In this document: piece by piece, positions 1 to 9,109 of the stretch
Position numbering within the stretch: the stretch's first letter is position 1
Layout: each line of letters opens with the position of its first letter
Source: JBGPGW01 sp046349515
GTDB lineage: Bacteria; Pseudomonadota; Alphaproteobacteria; CADEGL01
DNA length: 64,000 nt
Assembly: GCA_046349515.1 (NCBI GenBank)
Contig: JAXMCE010000012.1
Span: 43,708 to 107,707, forward strand
Direction: 5' to 3'
Made by a program: the position numbers and the translations under genes
The notes under the pieces: generated by a model
The model's database searches: none
Told to the model about the DNA's origin: nothing
What the model saw: only the letters and a program-made list of their open reading frames with translations

Positions 1-271
1 TGGTGACGCCCCCTCTATGCCCCAAGCTCCCTGAGGAAATAGCGATGGGGTGCCGATCGGTGTGGGTGTCCGGCTCATCGTTGATGATCCATCAACATGT
101 CTTACCAAAGCGTTTACGGGGGTTGGGAGCCGGCCCCGGCAGGCGTTGGCCGCCGTGCCAAGCCGAAGCCTTGAGCGAAGGGCCTGCTCTTTCGCCACGC
201 CCGGGACTAAACTCGGAACGGCCCCAGGAGGGGCACGGCCGCGGAGCGCGCCATGGGCCGAGGAGGGAGCA
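1..271. other. leader region without a recognised gene
   Basis: I see no gene here with a recognisable product. A reading frame runs through it in phase with the following deacetylase, but its translation has no family resemblance and the deacetylase has a good ribosome site at its own inner start. An in-frame TGA at bases 4-6 could be the tail of an upstream gene, which cannot be judged from this window. Confidence 0.4.
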
Positions 272-1168
272 ATGAACGAGCAGACGCTGCAGCCTTGGCA
301 ATGGTCGGAATCCCACTGGCGCGCGATCGTCAACCGCGTGCGTGCGGGAAAGCGCCTCAGGCCCAAGGTTTGGAAGGACAGGGCGCGTTGCGCGGTCGCC
401 CTCTCCTTCGATTCCGACCATGAGACCAACGAGCTTCGCGATGGCGGACGGTCGATCGGCCGGCTCGGCTGGGGCGAGTATGGCGCTCGCGTCGGCGTGC
501 CGCGCATCCTCGGCGTGCTGGAAAAGCACGGCGTCAAGGCCTCGTTCTACGTGCCGGCCGTGGCGGCTCTTCTCCACCCGGAGGAGCAGAAGCGCGTCGT
601 CGGCGAGGGGCACGAGATCGGCGTGCACGGCTGGATTCACGAACTCAATTCCGTCCTGCCCCGCGAAGCGGAGCGCGATCTCATGATGCGCTCGGCCGAT
701 ACGCTCGAGCGGGTGTCGGGCGCTCGGCCGGTCGGTGTGCGCACGCCGTCTTGGGACTTCAGCCCGGACACGCTGGCCATCGAAAAGGAGATGGGCATCC
801 TCTACGACTCGTCCCTCATGGCGGACGAGGATTGCTACGAGCTCCTGCTCGACGGCGAGCCGACGGGGATCGTCGAATTGCCGGTCGAGTGGATCCGTGA
901 CGATGCGCCCTACTTCATGATGAACCGCGCAGGCGCCCAGCGCCCTTACACCTCGCCGGCCGATGTCTTCGACATTTTCCGCCGCGAGTTCGACGCGGCC
1001 TATGACGAGGGCGGGCTCTTTCAACTGACCATGCATCCGCATGTCATCGGCTATCGCTCGCGCATCTGGATTCTCGAGGAGCTCATCCGGCACGCGAAGG
1101 CGCGAGGCGGGGTCTGGTTCGCGACCCATGCGGACGTCGTTCGCTGGGCCAAGGCCCACACGGCCTAG
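272..1168 (+). CDS. polysaccharide deacetylase family protein
   Basis: A 298-residue carbohydrate esterase 4/NodB-fold protein that probably hydrolyses an amide or N-acetyl bond with a divalent metal. Visible motifs are SFDSDHE at about residues 45-51 (metal-binding Asp region), HGWIHE at 119-124 (the H-xxx-H metal pair) and RTPSWDFSP at about 157-165. No signal peptide is seen, so it should be cytoplasmic. This points to the PuuE/allantoinase-like cytoplasmic branch rather than a chitin or peptidoglycan deacetylase, though the substrate is unknown. The start at 272 is chosen because a GAGGAGGGAG ribosome site lies just upstream; the frame stays open further 5'. It is followed 26 bases later by an FAD oxidoreductase, probably in the same transcript. 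Confidence 0.85.
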   Translation: MNEQTLQPWQWSESHWRAIVNRVRAGKRLRPKVWKDRARCAVALSFDSDHETNELRDGGRSIGRLGWGEYGARVGVPRILGVLEKHGVKASFYVPAVAALLHPEEQKRVVGEGHEIGVHGWIHELNSVLPREAERDLMMRSADTLERVSGARPVGVRTPSWDFSPDTLAIEKEMGILYDSSLMADEDCYELLLDGEPTGIVELPVEWIRDDAPYFMMNRAGAQRPYTSPADVFDIFRREFDAAYDEGGLFQLTMHPHVIGYRSRIWILEELIRHAKARGGVWFATHADVVRWAKAHTA

Positions 1169-1194
1169 GACGGGCGATCGCAATCGGGGACACC

Positions 1195-2481
1195 ATGGAC
1201 GATAAAGCGGACGTCATCATCATTGGAGGCGGGATCGTGGGCTGCGCGGCGGCCTACTATCTTGCGAAGCGCGGGGTGCGGCCGGTCCTTTTCGAGAAGG
1301 GCCGCATCGCGGGCGAGCAGTCGAGCCGCAATTGGGGCTTCGTCCGCCAGCAGGGGCGCGATCCCGCCGAGATACCTCTCATGATGGCCAGCAATCGCAT
1401 CTGGCAGGGCCTCGAAAAGGACATCGAAGCCGATCTCGACTGGACGCAGGAAGGCAATCTCGTCGCGGCCGAAACCAAGGAGCGATTGGGCGAATTCGAA
1501 GAATGGCTCGAGATCGCCAAGCTTCATCAGCTCGATTCGCGGATCGTGACGCCCAGGGAGATTGAGCGGCTCATCCCCGGCATACGGCCGAATGCGGTGG
1601 GCGCGCTCTACACACCGAGCGACGGCCATGCGGAGCCTGAAAAGGCGGCGCCGGCGATCGCGCGCGCGGCCGAGCGTCTTGGCGCCGTCGTGCACGCGAA
1701 TTGCGCGGTGCTGGGCATCGAGCGGAGCGGGGGAGCCGTCTCCGGCGTCGTAACGGAGCGGGGCGCGGTGCGCGCAGGCGCGGTCGTTTGCGCGTCGGGG
1801 GCTTGGGCGAGCCGGCTTCTCCGAACGATCGGCGTCAACCTGCCGCAGCTTTGGATGCGGGGGACGGTTGCGCGGACCGCGCCTGTTCCGCGTACGGTCT
1901 CGAAGATGGGTGTGTGGTCGGGTGTCGCGTTCAGGCAGCGGCGTGACGGCTCGCTCAACATTGCGGCCGGCACGACGGCGGACCATGACGTCATGCTCGA
2001 TTCGCTGCTCCAGGCGCCTGCCTTTCTCTCCGCCTTCAGGAAGCACAGCAGCTACCTGAAGCTGCACTTCAACAAGGCGCTTACCCAGCATTTCGCGGGC
2101 CGGTTTTCGCAGGCAGCCTTCGAGCGGGAGCTTTTGCGCTTCCGGACGCTCGACCCCCCGGCCAATCCCCGCTTGGTCGCCGAGGCCACGGCGAAGCTGC
2201 GCTACGCCTTTCCCGACCTCGCATCCGTTCCCATCGCGAAGACATGGGCGGGCTATATCGATTTCACACCCGACCTTATCCCCGTCATCGACCGCTTGGA
2301 CGACCCGCGCGGCCTCGTCATCGCCACGGGTTTGAGCGGCCACGGTTTCGGCATGGGCCCGATCATGGGCAAGCTCGTGAGCGAACTCGTGATCGACGGC
2401 AAGCCGTCCCTCGACCTCCATGCCTTGCGCCTCGCCCGCTTTTCTGACGGAACGAAGATCGAATCGCGCAATGTCATCTGA
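1195..2481 (+). CDS. FAD-dependent oxidoreductase (DAO family)
   Basis: A 428-residue member of the D-amino-acid/glycine oxidase (DAO) superfamily. The N-terminal dinucleotide-binding motif GGGIVG is at residues 11-16, followed by the FAD-ribose acidic residue near 34 (LFEKG). The C-terminal ATGLSGHGFGMGP stretch is the usual second FAD-contact region. Such enzymes oxidise secondary or primary amines of amino acids to imines and pass electrons to oxygen or a quinone. The SSRNWGFVRQQGRDPAE segment marks a subgroup of poorly characterised oxidases; the substrate cannot be told from sequence. It lies downstream of the deacetylase-like gene and 18 bases before a TlpA-like gene, so the three may be co-transcribed. 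Confidence 0.85.
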   Translation: MDDKADVIIIGGGIVGCAAAYYLAKRGVRPVLFEKGRIAGEQSSRNWGFVRQQGRDPAEIPLMMASNRIWQGLEKDIEADLDWTQEGNLVAAETKERLGEFEEWLEIAKLHQLDSRIVTPREIERLIPGIRPNAVGALYTPSDGHAEPEKAAPAIARAAERLGAVVHANCAVLGIERSGGAVSGVVTERGAVRAGAVVCASGAWASRLLRTIGVNLPQLWMRGTVARTAPVPRTVSKMGVWSGVAFRQRRDGSLNIAAGTTADHDVMLDSLLQAPAFLSAFRKHSSYLKLHFNKALTQHFAGRFSQAAFERELLRFRTLDPPANPRLVAEATAKLRYAFPDLASVPIAKTWAGYIDFTPDLIPVIDRLDDPRGLVIATGLSGHGFGMGPIMGKLVSELVIDGKPSLDLHALRLARFSDGTKIESRNVI

Positions 2482-2499
2482 ACCCGGTCGAACCTCGCC

Positions 2500-3063
2500 A
2501 TGAGGCTGCCTATCTTCATCGTCGGCGCGCTTATCGCTGTGCTGACCCTTTCATCGACCCAGGCCGGCAGCCGCGTCGAGCCGCCGACGGGCTTTCTCCA
2601 GTTCTCGACCCCAAGAGCCATTCCCGACATCCGCTTCGAGGATGCCGAAGGCCGCACCATCAGCCTCACGCAGTTTCGCGGCCGATTGATTCTCGTGAAC
2701 CTCTGGGCGACATGGTGCGAGCCGTGCCGGCGCGAAATGCCGTCTCTCGACCGGTTGCAGGCGATGCTTGGCGGCCCGGCCTTCGAGGTCGTGGCCATCT
2801 CGCTCGACTACCGTGATTTCGCGAAGGCGCGGGCCTTCTATCGTGACGTGGGCATTCGCTCGCTAGGCCTTTATCTCGATTCGCCAAAGCGCCTCATGGC
2901 CGATCTCTCGCCCCGGGCCTTGCCGACCACTCTCCTTATCGATGCCGAAGGCCACGAACGCGGCTGGCAGACAGGGCCGACGGAATGGGACAGCCCCGCC
3001 ATGGTGGCCTTTCTCAAGGATCAGATCGCGCAAGCGCAGAAACGTCCGGCCGTCAGGCCCTGA
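2500..3063 (+). CDS. TlpA-like thioredoxin-fold protein
   Basis: A 187-residue TlpA/ResA-type thiol-disulfide protein. Residues 1 to about 22 form a signal peptide or membrane anchor (cleavage plausible after TQA). The thioredoxin active site WATWCEPCRREMPSLD has its cysteines at 73 and 76, and the cis-Pro region ALPTT follows near residue 146. Proteins of this kind reduce disulfides in the periplasm, for instance during cytochrome c maturation, though no heme genes are nearby. Its stop lies only three bases from the stop of the convergent ankyrin gene. Confidence 0.88.
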   Translation: MRLPIFIVGALIAVLTLSSTQAGSRVEPPTGFLQFSTPRAIPDIRFEDAEGRTISLTQFRGRLILVNLWATWCEPCRREMPSLDRLQAMLGGPAFEVVAISLDYRDFAKARAFYRDVGIRSLGLYLDSPKRLMADLSPRALPTTLLIDAEGHERGWQTGPTEWDSPAMVAFLKDQIAQAQKRPAVRP

Positions 3064-3066
3064 TGT

Positions 3067-3573
3067 TCACGGTGCGCGGCCCATCTTGAGGGCGTGGACC
3101 GCTCCCTGATTGTTCGCGCGTTCGGCCAACTCCAAAGCCGTTTCATATTCATCGATACGTGTACGAGTCGATGGGTCGGCTCCCCCATCGAGTAGGATCG
3201 CGATCGCCTCGGGCTCGTCCAGACTGGCGGCGTAGTGGAGCGGGGTGAAGTCGTTGACGCCGCGCTGCTGGACATCGGCGCCATGCGAGAGGAGCAGGCG
3301 GAGGATGGCGGGCTTGTCGGCCCGTTCGGTCGAGAGAGCCGCGATCAGGGAAGGAAAACCCGCAGGATCGTCATAGTTCGGGTCGGCCCCGAGGTCCAGC
3401 AGCGCCCGGATGAACGAAAATGGACTCCAATATATGGCGTATTCGAGGACGTTCGGGCCCACGTCCGCAGGGCCAGGGCAGTTTGGAAAGTCAGGTGGGT
3501 CGCCAAGGAGCGCCTTCAGGCCATCCAGGTCCCCACGCAAGTAAGCATCGTGGATTGCGGACGTATCGGGCAT
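3067..3573 (-). CDS. ankyrin repeat protein
   Basis: A 168-residue cytoplasmic protein made almost entirely of ankyrin repeats. Consensus pieces such as LLDLGADPNYDD (about 60-70), LLLSHGADVQQRGVNDFTPLHYAA (about 92-115, partly degenerate) and ILLDGGADPSTRTR (about 126-139) give roughly four repeats. No signal peptide or catalytic domain is attached. Ankyrin proteins bind other proteins, and the partner is unknown. It is transcribed away from the universal stress protein gene and converges with the TlpA-like gene, leaving virtually no room for a separate terminator. Confidence 0.85.
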   Translation of the reverse strand: MPDTSAIHDAYLRGDLDGLKALLGDPPDFPNCPGPADVGPNVLEYAIYWSPFSFIRALLDLGADPNYDDPAGFPSLIAALSTERADKPAILRLLLSHGADVQQRGVNDFTPLHYAASLDEPEAIAILLDGGADPSTRTRIDEYETALELAERANNQGAVHALKMGRAP

Positions 3574-3631
3574 GATTTATGTCATCGCAGGGCCCCAAAG
3601 GACCGCCATTCTAAAGTGATTGCAAAATGCA

Positions 3632-3652
3632 TCGCCTCCGACGGTGAGGCGG
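3632..3652 (+). other. small hairpin in the leader of the stress-protein gene
   Basis: CGCCTC (3633-3638) and GAGGCG (3646-3651) form a perfect six-base stem around a seven-base loop, inside the 127-base divergent region between the ankyrin and universal stress genes. It would sit in the 5' untranslated part of the stress-protein mRNA. In DNA this GC-rich it could be chance. Confidence 0.25.
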
Positions 3653-3700
3653 TGACGTGTCGGGCGTCATGGGCCCGATTCCGCATAACGGAGGACTGGC

Positions 3701-4504
3701 ATGGCGATCAAGGACGTAATGTTGCTGCTGACCGATGCGGGAGATTCCAATCGGCTCTTGCCGCTTGCAACGAAAATCGTTCGAGACGCAGGCGCATCCT
3801 TGACGGCGGTTTATATCACAGACTTGGGTGAGGAAGAACTGCCGACCCAATTGGAGCTCACGCGGACGAGCGTGACCGACCGGCTCGAGGAAGCGAAGCT
3901 CGCCCATTCATGGCGGGAAGTCTCGGGTAGCTCGCCGGACATCTTGGTGCGGACGGCCCGCTGCTTCGACCTCATCATCGGCTCGCAGCCCGACCTCGTC
4001 GGCGGGACGCGGCGGAAGCGCAACATACCCGAGGACATCGTGGTCGGCGCTGGCCGGCCGGTCCTCCTCGTGCCGCGCTCGGGCGAGTTCCACTCGACGG
4101 GATCGCGGGCCCTCATCGCATGGGACGGCTCGCGCGAAGCAGCGCGTGCCCTGCACGACGCCGTTCCGCTCCTCATGCAGACGAAGGAGACCGCGATCTA
4201 CCGAGTCAATCCACGGCCCGAGGATGAGACTGTCGATTCCGATATCATCGGCCACCTGAAGCTCATGGGTATCACCGCGACGCGCCACACGACACGCGCC
4301 GGACGCCCGCCGAACGAGACGGCGGTGATGGGTCCGCGCGGCCTCGATGTGGGCGACGTTCTCTTGTCGGCCAGCGCCGATTTTGGCGCCGATCTTCTGG
4401 TGATGGGCGCCTATCATCATTCGCGCGCGCGAGAGGCCGTGCTTGGCGGCGTCACTCACCATGTCTTTCAGCACATGACCGTGCCGGTGTTGATGTCGCA
4501 TTGA
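3701..4504 (+). CDS. universal stress protein, tandem UspA domains
   Basis: A 267-residue cytoplasmic protein, about twice the length of a single UspA domain. The N-terminal half (about 1-125) starts with the typical MAIKDVMLLL strand, and the C-terminal half (about 140-267) ends in LVMGAYHHSRAREAVLGG...TVPVLMSH, the UspA ATP/phosphate-binding segment in the alphaproteobacterial variant form. Such proteins respond to starvation or low oxygen and often bind ATP. A clear GGAGGAC ribosome site precedes the ATG. It is monocistronic: the next gene is convergent 29 bases downstream. Confidence 0.88.
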   Translation: MAIKDVMLLLTDAGDSNRLLPLATKIVRDAGASLTAVYITDLGEEELPTQLELTRTSVTDRLEEAKLAHSWREVSGSSPDILVRTARCFDLIIGSQPDLVGGTRRKRNIPEDIVVGAGRPVLLVPRSGEFHSTGSRALIAWDGSREAARALHDAVPLLMQTKETAIYRVNPRPEDETVDSDIIGHLKLMGITATRHTTRAGRPPNETAVMGPRGLDVGDVLLSASADFGADLLVMGAYHHSRAREAVLGGVTHHVFQHMTVPVLMSH

Positions 4505-4533
4505 CGCGCCAATGCGCGCGCGGAGGCGCTGCC

Positions 4534-5280
4534 TCATCGCGCGTCGTGAAAGATGATCCCGAGCGCGTGGCGGTGACCGGAGCGCAGCCGGCTCACGCCG
4601 TGGCGGAAATTGACGCGGTAGATGCCGCGGCGGCCCTGGACGGGCCGGTGGCGGACGGCGAAGACCACCGCTTCGCCTCGGACCAACGGAACGACCTCGG
4701 CGCGCGACTGCATGCGCGGCCGCTGTTCGGTCAGGATGAACTCCCCGCCCGTGAAGTCGACACCCGGCTCCGCCAGAAGGACCGTCGCTTGGAGCGGAAA
4801 GACGTGCTCTCCGTAGAGGTCCTGGTGCAGGCAGTTGTAGTCGCCTGCGCCGTAGCGGAGGAGGAGCGGTGTCGGCCTTGTCTGGCCCGAAGCGTGGCAA
4901 CGATCGAGGAACGCCGCGAGCGTCGGCGGATAGCACGGAGCGAGGCCCAAGGAGACGTTCCAGCGGTTGGCAACCGCGGCAAGCGCCGGATAGAGGGCGG
5001 CTCGAAGGGCGGCGACCATGTCCGGGAGGGGATAGGCGAAATACTGGTATTCACCTTGTCCGAAGCCATGTCGCGCCATGACGACGCGGCTGCGGAACCG
5101 CGCCTCCGAATCGTACATCGCCGCGAGGGCCGCGCACTCGTCGGCCGGGAGAAGCGGACCGGTCACGGCGAAGCCGCGTGCGTCGAGGGCGGTCGTGAGC
5201 CGGCTCCAGTCGAGACCTCGCACTCTCTCGGCGATGGAAGTCAGCCTCGCTTGGGACGATGTCTCCTGGGCCGTACGCAT
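4534..5280 (-). CDS. 2OG-Fe(II) oxygenase family protein
   Basis: A 248-residue non-heme iron, 2-oxoglutarate-dependent dioxygenase related to the prolyl-hydroxylase/AlkB-like fold. The iron-binding facial triad is visible as H152-x-D154 in NCLHQDLYGEH and a distal H227 in VNFRHGVS, with Arg residues at 231-237 able to bind the 2-oxoglutarate carboxylate. I take the inner ATG, which has a GGAG ribosome site nine bases upstream; an ATG 42 bases further out is possible. The target is unknown, and could be a protein side chain, a small molecule or alkylated base. The gene stands alone between convergent and codirectional neighbours. Confidence 0.82.
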   Translation of the reverse strand: MRTAQETSSQARLTSIAERVRGLDWSRLTTALDARGFAVTGPLLPADECAALAAMYDSEARFRSRVVMARHGFGQGEYQYFAYPLPDMVAALRAALYPALAAVANRWNVSLGLAPCYPPTLAAFLDRCHASGQTRPTPLLLRYGAGDYNCLHQDLYGEHVFPLQATVLLAEPGVDFTGGEFILTEQRPRMQSRAEVVPLVRGEAVVFAVRHRPVQGRRGIYRVNFRHGVSRLRSGHRHALGIIFHDAR

Positions 5281-5419
5281 CTCTACAGGCTCCTCGAATC
5301 GATACGGGAAGCATCCTCTCACGTTCCCGAACGATAGGAGTGCGGTCGGCTCGGCGTCACTCCGTTCCTTGCGCCCGAACTGCCGCCAGCGCGTCGCGCG
5401 TCCGTGGTCCGGACGCTCG

Positions 5420-6589
5420 TTACGATTTCACGTAAAGCGGGCGAGGAACGTTCGCTAGCGGCGCGGCGCCGCTGTCGGTGATGCGGATCGTCTCGCTCAC
5501 CGAGAACCCCCAATCCTCCATCCACATGCCGAGGAAGAGGTGGAACGTCATGTTGGGCTCGAGGACGGTCTTATCGCCGGGGCGGAAGCTAGCCGTCCGC
5601 TCGCCCCAATCCGGCGGATAGCCGATCCCCACGGGGTACGCGATGCGGGATTCCTTGGTGAGCCCGTGGCGCGCGATGCTCGCCCGCCAGACGGCTTCGA
5701 CGGCCTCGCATGTCGTGCCCGGCTTCGCCGCCGCAAGCGTCGCGTCCATGCCTTCGAGCACGATCGCGTTCATGTCGACGAGCTTCTGCGGCGGCTTGCC
5801 CAGGTGCATCGTCCGCGCCATGGGCGAGTGGTAGCGCGCGCGAACGCCGGAGGCCTGGAGACTCACCGTCTCATTGTCGGTGAAACGCCGGTTCGTCCAG
5901 GTGAGATGGGTCGTCGCCGATTGTGGGCCGCTCGCGAAAAAGGGGATCGAGGCGGGATAGTCGCCGGCAAATTCGGACGTGCCCATGGTCTGCACCTTGT
6001 GGATTTCGGCCGAAACGTCGCATTCGCGCACGCCCGGCCGCACGCCGTCGAAGAAGGTCGCCATGATGCGTTCGGTCAGGCGCGATGCGTCGCCCATATA
6101 GGCGATCTCGGCCGGAGACTTGACGAGGCGGAGCCGGTTGACCAGGAGATCGCAGTCGGCGAACCGGGCATTGGGCAAGGCCGAGATGAGGGCATCGCGC
6201 GAGTGGGTCGTGAATTGCTGGCAGTCGCGGGTGATGCCGATCGACTTTTTCGACCACCCGCGCCGCTCGATCTCGGCGGCAAAAAACTGCATCGGATGGC
6301 GGTCCGCGCGTTCGAACAGATCCTCCGGATAGGCCAGGATGTTCTCGCGTTCCAAGAATGTGGTAAGGCGCGCACCGTTGAGGTCGAGGCCCCGGCCGAT
6401 CCATAGCGGCTCCGCCTCGTCGAGCGGCAGGATGACGGCCTGCGGGATGTAGAAGCTCCACCCGTCATAGCCCGTGAGGTAGTACATGTTGGCGGGATCG
6501 CATTCGATGAGGACGTCGATGCCTTGGCGCGCCATGCTCGCACGGGCCTTGGCGATCCGGCCCTCGTACTCCGCCCGCTCGAAGATCAT
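5420..6589 (-). CDS. creatinase/ectoine-hydrolase-like M24 family protein (paralogue 1)
   Basis: A 389-residue pita-bread-fold protein of the M24 (Xaa-Pro peptidase) superfamily, with an N-terminal creatinase domain (about 10-150) and a C-terminal catalytic fold (about 160-385). The two Asp ligands of true M24 metallopeptidases are missing: the first site reads LQASG at 244-248 and the second YHSPMART at 253-260. His228, the GYPPDWGER segment (323-331) and Glu366 remain. This pattern belongs to metal-independent creatinase and ectoine hydrolase (DoeA) types, so I expect hydrolysis of an amidine or amide C-N bond in a small molecule rather than a peptide. A strong GGAGG ribosome site precedes the start. 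It is divergent from an amidohydrolase gene across 150 bases. Confidence 0.85.
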   Translation of the reverse strand: MIFERAEYEGRIAKARASMARQGIDVLIECDPANMYYLTGYDGWSFYIPQAVILPLDEAEPLWIGRGLDLNGARLTTFLERENILAYPEDLFERADRHPMQFFAAEIERRGWSKKSIGITRDCQQFTTHSRDALISALPNARFADCDLLVNRLRLVKSPAEIAYMGDASRLTERIMATFFDGVRPGVRECDVSAEIHKVQTMGTSEFAGDYPASIPFFASGPQSATTHLTWTNRRFTDNETVSLQASGVRARYHSPMARTMHLGKPPQKLVDMNAIVLEGMDATLAAAKPGTTCEAVEAVWRASIARHGLTKESRIAYPVGIGYPPDWGERTASFRPGDKTVLEPNMTFHLFLGMWMEDWGFSVSETIRITDSGAAPLANVPRPLYVKS

Positions 6590-6739
6590 GGCATGCCTCC
6601 TCGTGGTCCGCGGCCGCGATCATAGGCCGCTTCACCCGGCCATGTGACCCGTGCCCTAGGCAAAGGCCGCGCCCGCGGTCAAACTGAAGGAAAGTGGGCG
6701 CACATCCAAGCCCCATCGTCGCAACGGCGGGAGGACGAC

Positions 6740-7882
6740 ATGGCCAAGAACGGGCAGCGCTTCATCGATCCGGATCTGCACGTCTACGAGCCCAAGGATC
6801 TCTGGCAGCGCTACATCGAACCCAAGTACCGCGATCAGGCGCCGGTCGGCACGGACAACTTCTTTCTCGACCAGAACGTCATGCATGACGGCAAGTACAT
6901 CTGCCGCGGGGCGCTACCGACGCTCGTCGAAGACCTTGTCCATGACAGCCTCGCCCATCACCAGCGCGTCGCGCAGTTCAAGGACTTCGTCGCGCGCGGA
7001 TTCGGACCCGACGTGCAGATCGCCGCCATGGATGCCGAGGGGATCGACAAGGCGGTCATGTTCCCGACGCGCGGATTCTACGCGCTTGGGAAGGAGTATG
7101 ACGATGATGGCCTCGCCGCCGCGATCGCGCGCGCCTACAACGACTGGATGGCCGAATTCTGCAGCAAGGACCCGAGCCGCATGTTCGGCGTGGGCCTCAT
7201 CGCGCCGCAAAGCGTCGAGCTTGCGATCGAGGAAGTGAAGCGCATGAAGCGCGATCTCGGCTTCAAGGGCGTCTATCTCCGTCCCAATCCCGTCCGGCGG
7301 CGGAACTGGAACAACCCGGCCTATGACCCGCTTTGGCGCGAGATCGAGAAGCAGGGCCTGCCGATCGCCTTCCACGAGGGTTGGCCGCACCTATTGCCGG
7401 TCGCGGCCGGCGATCGCTTCGACGGCCGCTTCGAGGATCTGTGGCTGACCGAACACGTCCTCTGCCATCCGGTCGAGATGATGTATGCGGTGACGTGCAT
7501 GATCATGGGCGGCGTGCTCGAGCGTTTCCCCGGCCTCAAGGTCGCGTTCCTCGAAGCCAATTGCAGCTGGGCGCCGTATCTCTTGTGGCGCATGGACGAG
7601 CATTTCGAGCATCGGGAGAGTTTCGTGAAGAAGCGCTTCTCCAAGACGCCGAGCGAATACTTCCGCCGCCAATGTTTCGTCGCGATCGAGGCCGACGAGC
7701 AGTTGGGCGTCAAGGCGGCTGAGGCGATCGGAACCGATACGGTCGTCTTCTCGACCGACTTCCCGCATGAGGACAGCCGCTGGCCGCGTGCGAAGGAGGC
7801 CTTCTTGAAGCTGCCCTTCGATGCGGCCGCCCAGGCGAAGATCCTCTGGGACAATCCGGCGCGGCTCTACGGCATCGGTTGA
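6740..7882 (+). CDS. amidohydrolase family 2 (ACMSD-like TIM barrel)
   Basis: A 380-residue metal-dependent hydrolase or decarboxylase of the amidohydrolase-2 family. Landmarks are the N-terminal DPDLHVYEP (His14; the usual first metal His is replaced by Asp12), the FHEGWP stretch with His212, and STDFPHEDSRWP with Asp340 and His343, which is the C-terminal metal/catalytic Asp region. Family members such as ACMSD or gamma-resorcylate decarboxylase cleave C-C or C-N bonds of aromatic or heterocyclic acids; the substrate here is unknown. The start at 6740 has a GGGAGGAC ribosome site, although the frame is open further upstream. It shares a divergent promoter region with the creatinase-like gene. 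Confidence 0.85.
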   Translation: MAKNGQRFIDPDLHVYEPKDLWQRYIEPKYRDQAPVGTDNFFLDQNVMHDGKYICRGALPTLVEDLVHDSLAHHQRVAQFKDFVARGFGPDVQIAAMDAEGIDKAVMFPTRGFYALGKEYDDDGLAAAIARAYNDWMAEFCSKDPSRMFGVGLIAPQSVELAIEEVKRMKRDLGFKGVYLRPNPVRRRNWNNPAYDPLWREIEKQGLPIAFHEGWPHLLPVAAGDRFDGRFEDLWLTEHVLCHPVEMMYAVTCMIMGGVLERFPGLKVAFLEANCSWAPYLLWRMDEHFEHRESFVKKRFSKTPSEYFRRQCFVAIEADEQLGVKAAEAIGTDTVVFSTDFPHEDSRWPRAKEAFLKLPFDAAAQAKILWDNPARLYGIG

Positions 7883-7906
7883 AAGCCGATTCGGCGATCC
7901 GCCGGA

Positions 7907-9067
7907 CTAGTCGACCGGCAGGCCCTCGCGCTCCAGGTGCCGGCCGATGATCATGTTGTGGATCTGGGTCGTGCCGTCGAAGATCTGTAGTGCCTTGGCG
8001 TCCCGCATCATGCGCTCGAGCGGCAGGGCGCGCGCGAGCCCTGCCGCGCCGAAGACCTGGATGGCCTCGACGCAGGCCTTCATGCCGATGGTCGTTGCCG
8101 CGTTCTTCGCGATCGAGCAAAGCGTGCTGACCCGCCGCGAGCGGCCACGCTCATGTTCGTCGAGCGCATGGAGCCAGGCCGCCCGCGCCGTCGTGTAGTC
8201 GGTCGCGAGCTCGGCCAGCAGGAACTGCAGGCCCTGGTGCTGGATGATGGGCTTGCCGAAGGCCTTCCGCTCCTTGGCGTAGGCGACGGCCTCGCTGATG
8301 GCCCGGTGCGCGATGCCGAGCGCGACGGCCGAGGTGTTAAGGCGATCCTCGTCGAGCGAGGCCATGGCCAGGCGGAACCCATCCCCTTCGGCGCCGAGAC
8401 GATCCGATTCGGGCACCTTGACGCTCTCGAGGCGCAGTTGCGTCGTGGGGCAGCCGCGCACGCTAATGACGTCCTCATCGCGGACGACAGAGAAGCCGGG
8501 CGCGCCTTTTCGCAGAAGGAAGGCGCTGACGCCCTTGGGACCGGTCTCGGGATCGGTCTTGGCGAAGACCGTGAAGATGTCACCGACGGAGCCGTTCGAG
8601 CACCACATCTTGGTGCCGTCGAGGACGTATCCGCCTCCCTCGCGCCGGGCGCGCGTGGTGATGCCGGCGAGGTCCGAGCCGGCGCCTGGCTCCGACATGG
8701 CGACGCAGGCCTTGAACTCGCCGCTCGCCACCTTGGGCATGATGGCGGCCAACTGGCTCTCGCTCGCGGCGGCCAGGATCGGCGAGATGGCGCCGAGGTT
8801 GCAGGAGATGATGAGGGAGACGCTCGCGCTGCTCCGTGCGAGACGCTCAGTCACGAGAAGCTGGGTCCGGAGCTTGAGCCCGAGCCCGCCATGCCGCTCC
8901 GGCACCCACATGGCGCAAAGCCCCAGGGCCGCCGCCTCGGCGAAGAGGGCGTCGGGGAACGCGTCGGCCGCATCGATGGCCGCCGCCTGGGGCTCGACGC
9001 GCTCGCGCACGAAGCGGTCGACGGTGGCAAGGAACTGGGCTTCCGTCGAATCGTTGGCGTGTGACAT
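7907..9067 (-). CDS. acyl-CoA dehydrogenase
   Basis: A 386-residue flavoprotein of normal length for the family that introduces an alpha-beta double bond into an acyl-CoA and passes electrons to ETF. The N-terminal helical domain, the middle beta domain with MSEPGAGSDLAGITT (about residues 123-137), and the C-terminal QVFGAAGLARALPLERMMRDAK region are all present. At the usual catalytic-glutamate position (YEGT in many relatives) the sequence reads IFDGTT, giving Asp364. It forms a likely operon with the upstream PaaK-like ligase gene, 42 bases away. Confidence 0.92.
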   Translation of the reverse strand: MSHANDSTEAQFLATVDRFVRERVEPQAAAIDAADAFPDALFAEAAALGLCAMWVPERHGGLGLKLRTQLLVTERLARSSASVSLIISCNLGAISPILAAASESQLAAIMPKVASGEFKACVAMSEPGAGSDLAGITTRARREGGGYVLDGTKMWCSNGSVGDIFTVFAKTDPETGPKGVSAFLLRKGAPGFSVVRDEDVISVRGCPTTQLRLESVKVPESDRLGAEGDGFRLAMASLDEDRLNTSAVALGIAHRAISEAVAYAKERKAFGKPIIQHQGLQFLLAELATDYTTARAAWLHALDEHERGRSRRVSTLCSIAKNAATTIGMKACVEAIQVFGAAGLARALPLERMMRDAKALQIFDGTTQIHNMIIGRHLEREGLPVD

Positions 9068-9109
9068 GGCGAGGCTCCGTCGTGAGGGCGTCCGGGCGGT
9101 TGATGGAGG

